From Planctomycetota bacterium (lineage in GTDB: Bacteria; Planctomycetota; UBA1135; GCA-002686595), in NCBI GenBank assembly GCA_029250885.1, contig JAQXEK010000001.1:62001-126000 (forward strand): a stretch of 64,000 nucleotides of DNA. Reading direction: 5' to 3'. A model generated the notes under the pieces. It saw nothing but the letters and a program-made list of their open reading frames with translations. It was not told the DNA's origin and did not search any database. Below, in pieces: positions 16,819-25,701 of this stretch. A program made the position numbers and the translations under genes. Every line of letters starts with the position of its first letter. Within the stretch, counting starts at the first letter, position 1.

Positions 16819-18531
16819 TTAGTCGACGTCGAGATCGATTTGCGTGACGCGGAGAATCTCGTCCGGCGTGGTGATGCCGTCGATGATCTTCATGATGCCG
16901 TCCTTTCGCAGGGTCGTGATGCCGCGCTTGATTGCGTTGCGCTTCATCTCGGAGGCCGTCACGCCATCCATAATCTCGGTGCGCAGCTCCTCGCCAACGG
17001 GCATAAACTCATAGATTGCCGTTCGGCCAGCATAGCCAGAGCCAAAGCAGTCATCACAGCCCTTGCCAAAGGCAACCGTACCATTGACGTCCTCGGGGGT
17101 CATGTTGAGCTCCTTGAGCTTGGCGCAATCCTCCTCTGTCACAGGGCGCATCTCGCGGCAGCTCTTGCAGACCCGCCGCACTAGGCGCTGGGCTACAACC
17201 AGGATCAGGGAACTCGAGACGAGGTACGGCTCGACGCCCTGATCGACCATACGCGCGATCGTCGAGGCCGCGTCGTTGGTGTGGACTGTGGAGAAGACCA
17301 GGTGACCGGTAAGCGAGGCTCGAATGGCCACCTCGGCGGTCTCGAGGTCGCGAATCTCACCAACCATCATCACGTCCGGGTCCTGGCGCAAGAAAGAGCG
17401 CAGGCCGGCAGCGAAGGTCAGCCCCTTCTTCGCGTTCACCTCGACCTGGCTGATACCGGCCAGGGTGTACTCGACCGGATCCTCGATCGTCAATACATTG
17501 AGCTGGGTCGTGTCGAGCTCGGTCAGGCCGGCGTACAGCGTGGTCGTCTTGCCGGAACCCGTGGGCCCCGTGACCAGGATGATGCCGTGGTTGTGACCGA
17601 GGTAGCTGCGCAGGGTCGCGCGGTTTGCCTCGGACAGGCCAATCTCATCTAGGCTGTGGGCTTTGGTGGTCTTGTCCAGCAGGCGCATCACGATGCGCTC
17701 GCCGTTGGTAGTGGGGACCGAACTGATTCGAACGTCCACCTCGCCATCGCCAATGCGCAGGGAGGCGCGACCATCCTGGGGCAGGCGACGCTCGGCGATG
17801 TCCATTTTACCCATCACCTTGACACGACTGACAATGGCCTCGTGCGCCTTGCGAGGCACAGAATCCATGTCATATAAAATGCCGTCAATCCGGAAGCGCA
17901 CCTGGGTGCGGTCCTCATAAGGGTGGAAGTGCACATCGGACGCACGCAGCTTCAGAGACTGGAACAGGATCGTGTTGACCAGCTTAATGATCGGCGCCTT
18001 ATTCGAGACGTCGAGCACATCCTCGGAGTCGTCAATCTCGGAGGCCAGTCCCGCGATGTCGCCGTCCTCGGCCACATCCGCAAGAGCCTCGTCCACGCCG
18101 TCCGCCTTGTGCCGATAGGCCCGGGCGATCAGGGTCGTGATCTCGTTGTGGGTGGCGAGCACCGGCTCGACCTCGATCCCAAGCATAGCCGACAGGTCGT
18201 CCATGGGCTGGGGGTCGAGGGGCGAGCAGGTCGCCACGCGCAGGGCGCCGTCGTCCGTATTGCCAAGGGCGACCAAGTTATAGTTGCGCGAGAAGTGCAC
18301 GGGCACGACGTCCACGAACTCCGTCGGCACGACGGTGCCCTCGAGCACCTCGGCAAACTCGTAACCGAGGTGGCCGGCGTACACCTCCAGGAGCTTCTCC
18401 TCGGGCATATACTCGCGACTCAGAATCGCGCGGTCCAGGGAGTCGCCGGTAGTGTTCGCTAGCCGGCGGCATTCGTCCAGTCGTTCGCGGGAGAGCCCTG
18501 CGTCGACGAGCTGTTCAGAGAGGGAGGCCAC
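16819..18531 (-). CDS. gspE: Type II secretion ATPase GspE
   Basis: A 570-aa secretion ATPase. An N-terminal T2SSE_N-type domain (about 1-150) precedes the RecA-like core. Walker A is GPTGSGKTTT, the Asp box is around TIEDPVEY, and Walker B lies in LRQDPDVMMVGEIRDLETA, followed by TGHLVFSTVHTNDA. A tetracysteine zinc motif is present as CKSC and later CDDC in GKGCDDCFGSGY. It powers pseudopilus assembly at the cytoplasmic face. It starts 2 bp after gspD. Confidence 0.95.
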   Translation of the reverse strand: MASLSEQLVDAGLSRERLDECRRLANTTGDSLDRAILSREYMPEEKLLEVYAGHLGYEFAEVLEGTVVPTEFVDVVPVHFSRNYNLVALGNTDDGALRVATCSPLDPQPMDDLSAMLGIEVEPVLATHNEITTLIARAYRHKADGVDEALADVAEDGDIAGLASEIDDSEDVLDVSNKAPIIKLVNTILFQSLKLRASDVHFHPYEDRTQVRFRIDGILYDMDSVPRKAHEAIVSRVKVMGKMDIAERRLPQDGRASLRIGDGEVDVRISSVPTTNGERIVMRLLDKTTKAHSLDEIGLSEANRATLRSYLGHNHGIILVTGPTGSGKTTTLYAGLTELDTTQLNVLTIEDPVEYTLAGISQVEVNAKKGLTFAAGLRSFLRQDPDVMMVGEIRDLETAEVAIRASLTGHLVFSTVHTNDAASTIARMVDQGVEPYLVSSSLILVVAQRLVRRVCKSCREMRPVTEEDCAKLKELNMTPEDVNGTVAFGKGCDDCFGSGYAGRTAIYEFMPVGEELRTEIMDGVTASEMKRNAIKRGITTLRKDGIMKIIDGITTPDEILRVTQIDLDVD

Positions 18532-18533
18532 GA

Positions 18534-20858
18534 CTAGTTGCCAGCCTCCGTGGTCGCAGCGGGCGCTTCGGCCTTAGGCATCGCCTTCGGCTCTTCGGCG
18601 GCTTCCTTGTCCATGGCTTTGAGGGCGGCGTCGTTCTCCTTGGCCGCTTTAAGCAGCTCGGCGCGGCGCATAGCCGAAATTCCGACTTGTTCGCCGCTCA
18701 CCTCGCCCGAATCCGGCCGCTGGAACTGGGGCAGGGCAAACGCGTCCAGGCTGTACAGGTCGTCACTATCGCTGAACTCGGGGTCCACCAGGCGCAGGCG
18801 CTCGTAACCGATCGTCGTGGCGGCCTCTTGTTTGGCCTTGTAGGAGAGCTCGGCAAGGTCCGCGAAGTCCTCGTCGTGGAGAATATGGGGCGTCACGAAG
18901 AAGTAGAGCGAGGTGCGGTCGCCGGTGTTTGAAGTGTTGCGGAACAGGAAGCCTACGAAGGGCAGATCGCCGAGCAGCGGGATCTGGGACACAGCTTCGC
19001 GCTTGTTGTCCGAGATGATGCCACCGATGACCATGGTGTCGCCGTCGGGCACGTTGACCTGGGTCACTAGACGGCGCGTGGTTTTGGGCGGGGGAGAGTT
19101 TGCGATGGTGGCCGCGCGAAAGTTGGAGATCTCCAGCTCGATACCGAGGCGCAGGTAGCGCGCGGCGGAGATCGATGGGGAGATGCGCATGGTGATACCG
19201 GCCTTCTCGTAGCCACCGAAGGAGTTCTGGGTTGAGGCGCTTGAGCCAAGGGCCGTCACATCTTCGTAGGGCTGCTCGTCTTCCGTGGAGACGGTCGCGC
19301 TGCTGTTGTTGCTGACCAGCACCGAGGGAATGTTCAGGACGTTGGCGTTCTCCTTGGTCTCAGCCAGGGAGAGCAGCACAGGCAGGGAAAAGTCGTCGCC
19401 GTCCAAGAGTCCACCGGTGAAGCCCGTGCCGAGGTTCGGAACCTTGGTGTCGGGGATGCCGTCCACGGGGTCGAGGTCGTCGATGCTAGAGAGCCCGAAG
19501 CTAGTGACGCCGAAGCCGCCAATCTCGCCGATGCCGGGTAGGCTAGCGAGGCCGAGCTCAACGCCCATGCTGTAGAGGTCCGAACCCGAGAGCTCGATCA
19601 AGGCCGTCTCAATCAGGACCTGGTCCTGGCGGCGGTCGAGGAGATGGATCATGTCCAAGACCTCGGCGTAGCGCGTCTTGTTCGCCGCGATCAGGAGCGA
19701 GTTGGTCTCCTGGTCGGGTACGACGACCACGTCGTTCTTGTTGTCATTGGATGCGGCTTGGTTTCGGCCGCCGGTGCCGGTTCCGCTGGCGGCGAGCTCG
19801 TTTGCGCCGTCGAGGAACTCCTCAAGTACGGCGGCAATGTCCTCTGCCGTCACGTTCTGAAGGTTATAGATATGGTAGTTGCGCTCGGGCTCAATGACGT
19901 CCACGTCTAGGCGCGCAATCATCTCCTTGATCGACGGCATCTCGTCGGGCATGGCCACGATCAAGAGCGAGTTGGTGCGAGCCTGGACCAAGACCTTCGT
20001 CTCGGGGCCCTGGGTCCGGGGCTGCTGGTTCGGGGTGCGAGCGTCGCCTGCGGCGGCTGCCGACTGGGCTGCCTGGCGCGCTTCAAGCAGCTCATCCATC
20101 AGGGATGCGATGTCGTCCGCGGAGGCGAACTCCATGGGCACGATGTCGAAGACAGGAGCAATGGGATCTTCGACCGCGTCCTCGGCGTCGATCACCTCGA
20201 GCAGCTTCACGATGGATGCGATCTTGCTACCGAAGCCCGTGATAATAAGAGAGTTGCTGTTGCCTGCGTTCATGATTGCTTCGGTCGCCGGATCCGAAAG
20301 CAAAGGGCGCAGGTTGGTGGACAGCTGGCGCACGTCCGTATTCTGCAGGGTCACAACAGTGGTCACGATGACCGCGGGCTGGTTCGCGTACTCCGTAATA
20401 TCCTCAGGCTTGACCCACTTTGCCCGGGACTTGAGCCCAGCGCGGGGACCGCCGCCGTCTAGGCCTTGGATCAAGAGTACCGAGATGTGGGGAGGCCCAA
20501 TCTCGATGCAGGCGAAGTCATTGATCACCAGCATGATTTGGAACCAACCGTAAAAGTCCCGCTTTGGGATGCGCTTGGTTCCAAGCATGCGCAGTTCATT
20601 CTGCTTGAGCGTGCCCAGGGTGTTCTTCGTGTAGGTGAAGTTGTACCCCGTGGCCTCCTGGCAGAGCTTGATGAAGTCGTTGAGGGTCAGCGCCTTGTCC
20701 GGCGCTTCAGAGATGTTGATCACATAGAACTCCCCCTCTTCCTGAATCGTAGGGACATCTTCGTCAGCGGCCCCCTGAAGGGTGGCAGCAGATGTGGGCG
20801 CAGCCAGAAAGGCTGCGATGAACAGGAGGATGGGAGTCAGCAGTTTGCGGAGCGGCAT
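18534..20858 (-). CDS. gspD: Type II secretion outer-membrane secretin GspD
   Basis: A 774-aa secretin with a signal peptide (LLTPILLFIAAFLAAPTSA). An N0-like region and three ring-building N domains follow (e.g. NYHIYNLQNVTAEDIAAVLEEFL). The C-terminal secretin domain contains VPDGDTMVIGGIISDNKRE and QIPLLGDLPFVGFLFRN, which are diagnostic. A Gln/Ala-rich insert lies near residue 275. A C-terminal extension of about 100 residues ends in an Ala/Glu/Lys-rich tail. It forms the outer-membrane gate. It is the first gene of the D-E-F-G-H-I-J operon; no gspC, K, L or M is visible in the window. Confidence 0.95.
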   Translation of the reverse strand: MPLRKLLTPILLFIAAFLAAPTSAATLQGAADEDVPTIQEEGEFYVINISEAPDKALTLNDFIKLCQEATGYNFTYTKNTLGTLKQNELRMLGTKRIPKRDFYGWFQIMLVINDFACIEIGPPHISVLLIQGLDGGGPRAGLKSRAKWVKPEDITEYANQPAVIVTTVVTLQNTDVRQLSTNLRPLLSDPATEAIMNAGNSNSLIITGFGSKIASIVKLLEVIDAEDAVEDPIAPVFDIVPMEFASADDIASLMDELLEARQAAQSAAAAGDARTPNQQPRTQGPETKVLVQARTNSLLIVAMPDEMPSIKEMIARLDVDVIEPERNYHIYNLQNVTAEDIAAVLEEFLDGANELAASGTGTGGRNQAASNDNKNDVVVVPDQETNSLLIAANKTRYAEVLDMIHLLDRRQDQVLIETALIELSGSDLYSMGVELGLASLPGIGEIGGFGVTSFGLSSIDDLDPVDGIPDTKVPNLGTGFTGGLLDGDDFSLPVLLSLAETKENANVLNIPSVLVSNNSSATVSTEDEQPYEDVTALGSSASTQNSFGGYEKAGITMRISPSISAARYLRLGIELEISNFRAATIANSPPPKTTRRLVTQVNVPDGDTMVIGGIISDNKREAVSQIPLLGDLPFVGFLFRNTSNTGDRTSLYFFVTPHILHDEDFADLAELSYKAKQEAATTIGYERLRLVDPEFSDSDDLYSLDAFALPQFQRPDSGEVSGEQVGISAMRRAELLKAAKENDAALKAMDKEAAEEPKAMPKAEAPAATTEAGN

Positions 20859-21205
20859 GGACTTTGTGCGGATCGATCTGGAAACCGGCGGAGGGGCGGA
20901 GGAGGTTGGGCTCCCCGTTCCCGGGAAAGGGCTGACCCGGTATGGGACGGCGCTTCGTTAATTAAGGTTTTGGGTGCGCATTGTGGAGCCCCCGGGTGGC
21001 GGAGTCAAAGGCCCAGGTGGGCACTTCGCTCCACTTTTGAGACGTTGTTCCTGTCGCTTTCTTCCCGCGGGCTCTGATTCCATTGGAAAAGAAGGCTCAC
21101 CGCCGACCAGATCGTGGCAGAGTTGGGCCGGACGATGCCACTTTGCTTGGGACTTTACACCTTGAGCCACGCCCGGCTAGCCGGTATTGTCCCTCCCAAA
21201 CCCCC
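20859..21205. other. Divergent intergenic region between gspD and the PTS gene
   Basis: These 347 bp separate the minus-strand gsp operon from the plus-strand pts gene and hold no convincing ORF. The AT-rich TTAATTAA core (about 20958-20965) stands out in GC-rich DNA and probably belongs to the gspD promoter. TTAATT followed after 17 bp by TACCGG is a possible but poor match on the minus strand. The plus-strand promoter at 21162-21190 is listed separately. Confidence 0.5.
21162..21190 (+). promoter_or_regulatory. Predicted promoter of the PTS IIA gene
   Basis: TTGAGC (21162-21167) and TATTGT (21185-21190) are separated by exactly 17 bp, an ordinary sigma70-type layout. The -10 ends 15 bp before ATG 21206, so the leader would be under 12 nt. 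Two other genes in the window (35411, 43697) have the same geometry. Confidence 0.5.
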
Positions 21206-21676
21206 ATGCAGCTTCAAGAAATCTTTGGTCCTGGCGATGTGCTCCTGGACTTGCCTGCCCATGACAAATGGGAGGCAATTGCGGCCTTAGTGGCCCACCT
21301 GGCCGTATCTGGGGGGATTCCCGAGGAACGCGAGAAGGAACTTCTCGACAGTGTTCTCGAGCGCGAGCGCAGCATGTCCACCGGCATGGAGCGCGGCCTT
21401 GCGATCCCACATGCCGCGGTAGAAGGCATCGAGCAGCTCGGCGCCGTACTCGGAGTCGTCCGGGATCCCAAGGGACTAGATTTTGAGAGTATTGACGGAG
21501 AGGTCACGCGCCTGGTGGTCCTACTTTTAATACCCAGGGCCCAAAAACTACTACACATTCGGACCCTCGCGGACATCGCACGTGGCCTGGGCAGCCCTGA
21601 ACTGCGGGAAGCGCTGGTGCTTGCGGGCGATCCCAGTGAAGCCTGGGACGTCATGGGTAGCCCCGCCAAGTCCTAA
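21206..21676 (+). CDS. PTS IIA domain protein (nitrogen/fructose type)
   Basis: A 156-aa stand-alone EIIA of the PtsN/FruA type. The phosphorylation site is His69 in LAIPHA, preceded by the conserved 'RERSMSTGMERG'. It would take phosphate from HPr or NPr. No EIIB or EIIC is nearby, so a regulatory, PtsN-like role is more likely than sugar uptake (inference). An upstream in-frame extension is rejected because ATG 21206 lies just after the predicted promoter. The next gene begins 5 bp after the stop. Confidence 0.88.
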   Translation: MQLQEIFGPGDVLLDLPAHDKWEAIAALVAHLAVSGGIPEEREKELLDSVLERERSMSTGMERGLAIPHAAVEGIEQLGAVLGVVRDPKGLDFESIDGEVTRLVVLLLIPRAQKLLHIRTLADIARGLGSPELREALVLAGDPSEAWDVMGSPAKS

Positions 21677-21680
21677 AACG

Positions 21681-24431
21681 ATGGGGGGAAGCGGCCGATC
21701 CAGGCGTGGCTTGGTGCTCCTCGTGACCTTGCTGCTTGGCCTTGGGATCGGCACCTTCGGGGTGGCCAACCTAGTCTTAGCGGTCGCCTCGCTCGAGCCG
21801 CTGCTGGGGCCCAGCTTCACGCCGATTCTCTTTGTTTGCTGGCTTGTGGGCTTCGCCTTTGGGGCCACCCTCATGGGGCGGCTGCAAAGCTGGTCGCGAA
21901 GCCTGCTAATCTTTCTCGGGCTACTCGCTATTGGGGCAAGTCTGTTGCTTCCAGACTTTGTGGAATCCGAGCGCATTTGGGATTGGCTCGGCTTGGCCCA
22001 GGGGGACTTGGGCGTCGTATCCATGGGCTTGATGTCGCTCCTCGGAGTACCGGCGGGCGGACTTCTGCCTAGCTATTCGCGTCGCGCCACCTACCAAGGA
22101 GCAGCCTTCGCTATCGTCTTCTTGGGAGCAGCCCTCGGCTCATGCCTGATCCACAGCGGGTTCGTGGTTGCCCAGGGCAGAACGATGGCCATGGCCGCCG
22201 CGGGCGGGCTAGGCGCTCTGCTGTGTCTAAGCATGGCCTTTTCGCCAACTGGATACCGAAAGCCTAGACGCAAATCAGAAGGCCGCGAACTACTGCCCAT
22301 CGGCGGGCCTATGGGGCCAGCCACGAGTGTCGTCCCAAGCCGGGCGGACGCACGAACTCCGCGGCCTCGTCTACGCCCGGGTCACGGCAAGGCACTTGGC
22401 GCACTGATTGCACCTTGGTCGCTTTTGCTGTTTGGACTCTGCCTCGAGCTGGGCGGGCTGTTGCTCGGGGACGGCCTGGGGGTCGACCTCAACACGCGAA
22501 TGCTGCTGCTAGGGATCGGCTTTGGTGGGCTCGCATTTGGGGCCCTGTTCGTTCCACTTTTACTCCAGTCGGACGCGCGCGGCGTGTCCGGCTTGCTGCT
22601 TTTCTTGTGCGCGGCGTCTGTCTGGCTTGTGAAGTCTGATGACCTACTCACCCTAGTGGACGAGCAGGGGCTCTGGCTACGTTTCGCCAGTCTGCAGGAG
22701 AGGATGGGACTGAGTGAAGACCTTCGCAAGTGGGGCGAGCTCGTCCTTGTGATTGGCCCGGCTCTGGTCGCCATGGGTGCTGTGGTTCCGGTACTCGCGA
22801 CGAGCCTTGTGCGCGATGAGCCAGGACGCCGTGTAGGCGGCATTGTCTCAATAGGGGCCCTTGGCGGCATCCTTTGGCTTGTTCTCCGTGGGCTCGCCGT
22901 ACCCAATGCCTTAGGCCTCGCGGTGGCACTCGCTGTTCTCGGGGTGATCTTCGTGGAGGCTTCACCAGGTGGCGGCGTTGGGCGCGTTCGCAATCCAATC
23001 GTTCGCATCCTTGGCCGCCTGACGCGACTCGCAACGGTCCTTACCCTTGGACTGGCGTCCATCTACGTAAGCCAGCAGAGCGCCCCGCACTTCGGTTTCT
23101 ATAAGCAGCGCGCCGTTGCCCTGTCGGGGATGCAGTCGGCCCAGCTCTTGGCATGGGAGGCTACGGAGTTGGGCAGCCAAGTTACCTATGGCGATGCCCT
23201 GGGCAATCGCCAGGTGCGGTGGTCCCAGGACGGCCGTGTCGTGCGGCCTTCCACGCCGGTTCCCTATCACTTGGCTCGGCTCTTGGCGAAGCCAGGGGCG
23301 CACATCGCCAGGCTTGATCGCCGCGAAGGCGACTGGGTCGGGGCGAACTACAGCGCAACATCGATTGCCCTAGAGAGCCCCCGCGGCGATTGGCTCGCTT
23401 CAGGTCAAATGCCCTGGGACAAGCCGGCTCCCCAGGCAGTTTACTACGACATGGTCTGGCTAGGTCTTATGCGGCCCGCTTCGCCAGATAGCTACCATAA
23501 CTCGACCCAAGAGGGTCTCGAAGCCTGCCGCGAGCTGCTAGCTAGGGATGGCCTGGTGGTCGGAGTTCTTGATCCTGGCCAAGTCACGCGCAGTGTGCTG
23601 CAAGCCCAGGTTGCTACCTTTGCTATGGCCTTCCCCTGGAGCGCGATTTGGCTGGTGCGCGGGCAGGTCCTATTGACGGGTGCAGAGGTCTGCCCAGATC
23701 AGCTCTTCCCGCCGCCTGGCGAGCTCGACCATGTCCTTGGCCGGTGGGTGCTTGGCAAGGGATTGGGCTCAGAGGCGGAGGTGCTTGGGCACTTCGTTGG
23801 CGAGCTCGCCAAAGATCACAGGCTGGGGCCCGAGCAGCTGTTGACTGACTCCAATCCCTGGGCGCTCATTAGCGGCAAGGCCCAGCAGAAGGACTTGCCG
23901 CGGAACCTAGGCTTGATTCTTGGACGTGCAACGCTGCCCCCGGCGGCTTGGCCCGTGCGCGAGACCGCGGAAGCCCAGGCTGCTCTGCTCGGTGCCCGTG
24001 CCAAGGGCCAGGCGCGTATCGCCAAGGCTTGGGTGGACTACTATCGTGCCACCGCGCCAGCGAGCATTGCCCTGGCCACCTGGCAGGACCGCCTTGCGGA
24101 CGCGATGGAGCACGTGCACTCCCTCGTTCCTAAGGACACCGAGGCCCTCGACCTAGAGCGCGAGATCGCCATTGCCGCTCTGCATCAAAAGGCCATGTCC
24201 GTCCTACGCAAGCGCGAGCCTGCACGGGCTATCACGCCGCTCCTGGAAGCTACCGAGATGGATCCTAGCCGTGGTGATCTCCAGTTAATGCTCACGGCGG
24301 CCTTCCGGATCTCTCGTTACGACGAGCTGGCCGACGCGTCTAGGAAACAGCTCGAGCGCATCGCTCCTGGCTGGAGAAAATCTAGCCTAGCTCATGAGCT
24401 ACTCAGTCTGGGCTATTTGCCGAAACCCTAG
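21681..24431 (+). CDS. Large membrane protein resembling a degenerate MFS-spermidine synthase fusion
   Basis: A 916-aa protein. About the first 490 residues hold twelve or more hydrophobic helices with MFS-like spacing, interrupted by a basic loop near residue 200. The C-terminal part then resembles the end of spermidine synthase-like domains. Examples are NSTQEGLEACRELLARDGLVV and, later, VATFAMAFPWSAIWLV (compare the usual 'f...l...L.pgG', 'F...FP...lw'). The glycine-rich SAM-binding motif and the acidic D/E catalytic residues of aminopropyltransferases are not visible. About 150 helical residues at the end look TPR-like. I would not assign polyamine synthesis. It is probably co-transcribed with the PTS IIA gene (4-bp gap). 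Confidence 0.6.
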   Translation: MGGSGRSRRGLVLLVTLLLGLGIGTFGVANLVLAVASLEPLLGPSFTPILFVCWLVGFAFGATLMGRLQSWSRSLLIFLGLLAIGASLLLPDFVESERIWDWLGLAQGDLGVVSMGLMSLLGVPAGGLLPSYSRRATYQGAAFAIVFLGAALGSCLIHSGFVVAQGRTMAMAAAGGLGALLCLSMAFSPTGYRKPRRKSEGRELLPIGGPMGPATSVVPSRADARTPRPRLRPGHGKALGALIAPWSLLLFGLCLELGGLLLGDGLGVDLNTRMLLLGIGFGGLAFGALFVPLLLQSDARGVSGLLLFLCAASVWLVKSDDLLTLVDEQGLWLRFASLQERMGLSEDLRKWGELVLVIGPALVAMGAVVPVLATSLVRDEPGRRVGGIVSIGALGGILWLVLRGLAVPNALGLAVALAVLGVIFVEASPGGGVGRVRNPIVRILGRLTRLATVLTLGLASIYVSQQSAPHFGFYKQRAVALSGMQSAQLLAWEATELGSQVTYGDALGNRQVRWSQDGRVVRPSTPVPYHLARLLAKPGAHIARLDRREGDWVGANYSATSIALESPRGDWLASGQMPWDKPAPQAVYYDMVWLGLMRPASPDSYHNSTQEGLEACRELLARDGLVVGVLDPGQVTRSVLQAQVATFAMAFPWSAIWLVRGQVLLTGAEVCPDQLFPPPGELDHVLGRWVLGKGLGSEAEVLGHFVGELAKDHRLGPEQLLTDSNPWALISGKAQQKDLPRNLGLILGRATLPPAAWPVRETAEAQAALLGARAKGQARIAKAWVDYYRATAPASIALATWQDRLADAMEHVHSLVPKDTEALDLEREIAIAALHQKAMSVLRKREPARAITPLLEATEMDPSRGDLQLMLTAAFRISRYDELADASRKQLERIAPGWRKSSLAHELLSLGYLPKP

Positions 24432-24452
24432 GACTGATGCCGCCTCGGGGCT

Positions 24453-25616
24453 CTAAACCCATTCTGAGAGTCGCGCCTCGATGCACGTGGCAATCTGCTT
24501 AGCCGTGTCTCTGTAGACACCGAGTGGGCCGCCTATCGGGTCCGAGATATCGCAGCCATTCGGATCCAAGAGCTGCACGCGACTCTGTAGCTCGAAAGGC
24601 AGCGCGCTGGCGAGGGACGCGGCGTGGGAGTGGGTAAGCCCGTAGATGACATCAAGCTCTTCGATGGCCTCAAGGGTCGCGGAACTGGCGGTGTGATTCG
24701 AGAGATCGACACCATAATCCTTGGCAACAGTTAGAGAACCCTCGGACACGGGCGAGCCCGGATACGCGGCGACGCCCATGGAGCTAAAGGCGAATCCAAA
24801 GTCGGCGGGATCGCTGGTGATCTTCACGCGTGCAGCCTCGACGCAGGTCCGCGGACCACCAGCTAAGGCGCTGGCCACAAGCTGTCGGGCGATGCCCTCG
24901 GCCAGGGGACTGCGACAGGTGTTGCCGGTACATGTGAAGCCGATGCGCAAGCCGGCGGCACCTCGCAAATCGGCCAGGGAGAGCAGGCCCTCGCGCAGCA
25001 GCTCGAGCTTGCCGCCACCCAGGCGCAGCAGGCTCGAGGCTCCGCCAGTCTGGGAGGCTCCCGCATCGACGATCAGGGCTAGGTCCCTTGCGTGTTCGTG
25101 GTCCGCGAAGGCGGCGGCCACCTCGCCGGCATTGAGCGCCGGGGCATGGCCGTGCAGGTTGGCGCTGGTCATAACCAGGGGGAAGTCCGCCTTCTCGAGC
25201 ACGGCGCTCGTCAACTCATGGGCGGGGCACCGGATCCCCACGGCGCCGTCGCTGGCAATGGCCTCGAGGCCGGGGGGCACGCCATCCAAAATCATCGTCA
25301 GGGGGCCGGGCCAATAGCAGTCGGCAAGGCGCCTCGCAAGGCCCGCCAGGGGCTGCGGATCGCCTAGTGCGGCAAGGGCTTCCGTGACCCTTGAAGGGGC
25401 AATGTGCCAGGTCAAGGGCATGGATTCGGGTCGCCCCTTTAGATTCGCAATGCGCTCTAGGGCGGCGGGGGAGTCGGCCCGGGCGGTCAAGCCGAAGACC
25501 GTTTCGGTAGGCAGCGCGATGACTTCGCCCTGGCGTAGGCGCTGGACGAGGCCTTGGACGAGCTGCCCGTCCGAGGACAGTTCTTGGGGCGAGATGCGTT
25601 CGATGGGGGAGGACAT
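24453..25616 (-). CDS. Fusion: Sua5/YrdC threonylcarbamoyl-AMP synthase + low-molecular-weight phosphatase (YwlE-like)
   Basis: A 387-aa two-domain protein. Residues ~14-215 are a YrdC/Sua5 domain, with LPTETVFGL, KGRPESMPL and the TSAN element. It makes threonylcarbamoyl-AMP for the t6A37 modification of ANN-decoding tRNAs. Residues ~222-387 are a low-molecular-weight protein phosphatase. The P-loop is CTGNTCRS (Cys229-Ser236) and the general-acid Asp is in ISDPIGGP (Asp359). The Thr in the P-loop (Thr233) matches the residue that in Bacillus YwlE selects phosphoarginine over phosphotyrosine. In Bacillus the two activities are separate neighbouring genes, ywlC and ywlE. The C-terminal Sua5 domain of longer archaeal enzymes is absent. 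Confidence 0.88.
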   Translation of the reverse strand: MSSPIERISPQELSSDGQLVQGLVQRLRQGEVIALPTETVFGLTARADSPAALERIANLKGRPESMPLTWHIAPSRVTEALAALGDPQPLAGLARRLADCYWPGPLTMILDGVPPGLEAIASDGAVGIRCPAHELTSAVLEKADFPLVMTSANLHGHAPALNAGEVAAAFADHEHARDLALIVDAGASQTGGASSLLRLGGGKLELLREGLLSLADLRGAAGLRIGFTCTGNTCRSPLAEGIARQLVASALAGGPRTCVEAARVKITSDPADFGFAFSSMGVAAYPGSPVSEGSLTVAKDYGVDLSNHTASSATLEAIEELDVIYGLTHSHAASLASALPFELQSRVQLLDPNGCDISDPIGGPLGVYRDTAKQIATCIEARLSEWV

Positions 25617-25701
25617 AGGGATTCGTTTGGGGTGCGGCGTGTTAGCCTATCAGCCCCGCCTCGAAATGCTCGGCGTCTTCCTTGGAACACATCGGGTGAA
25701 A

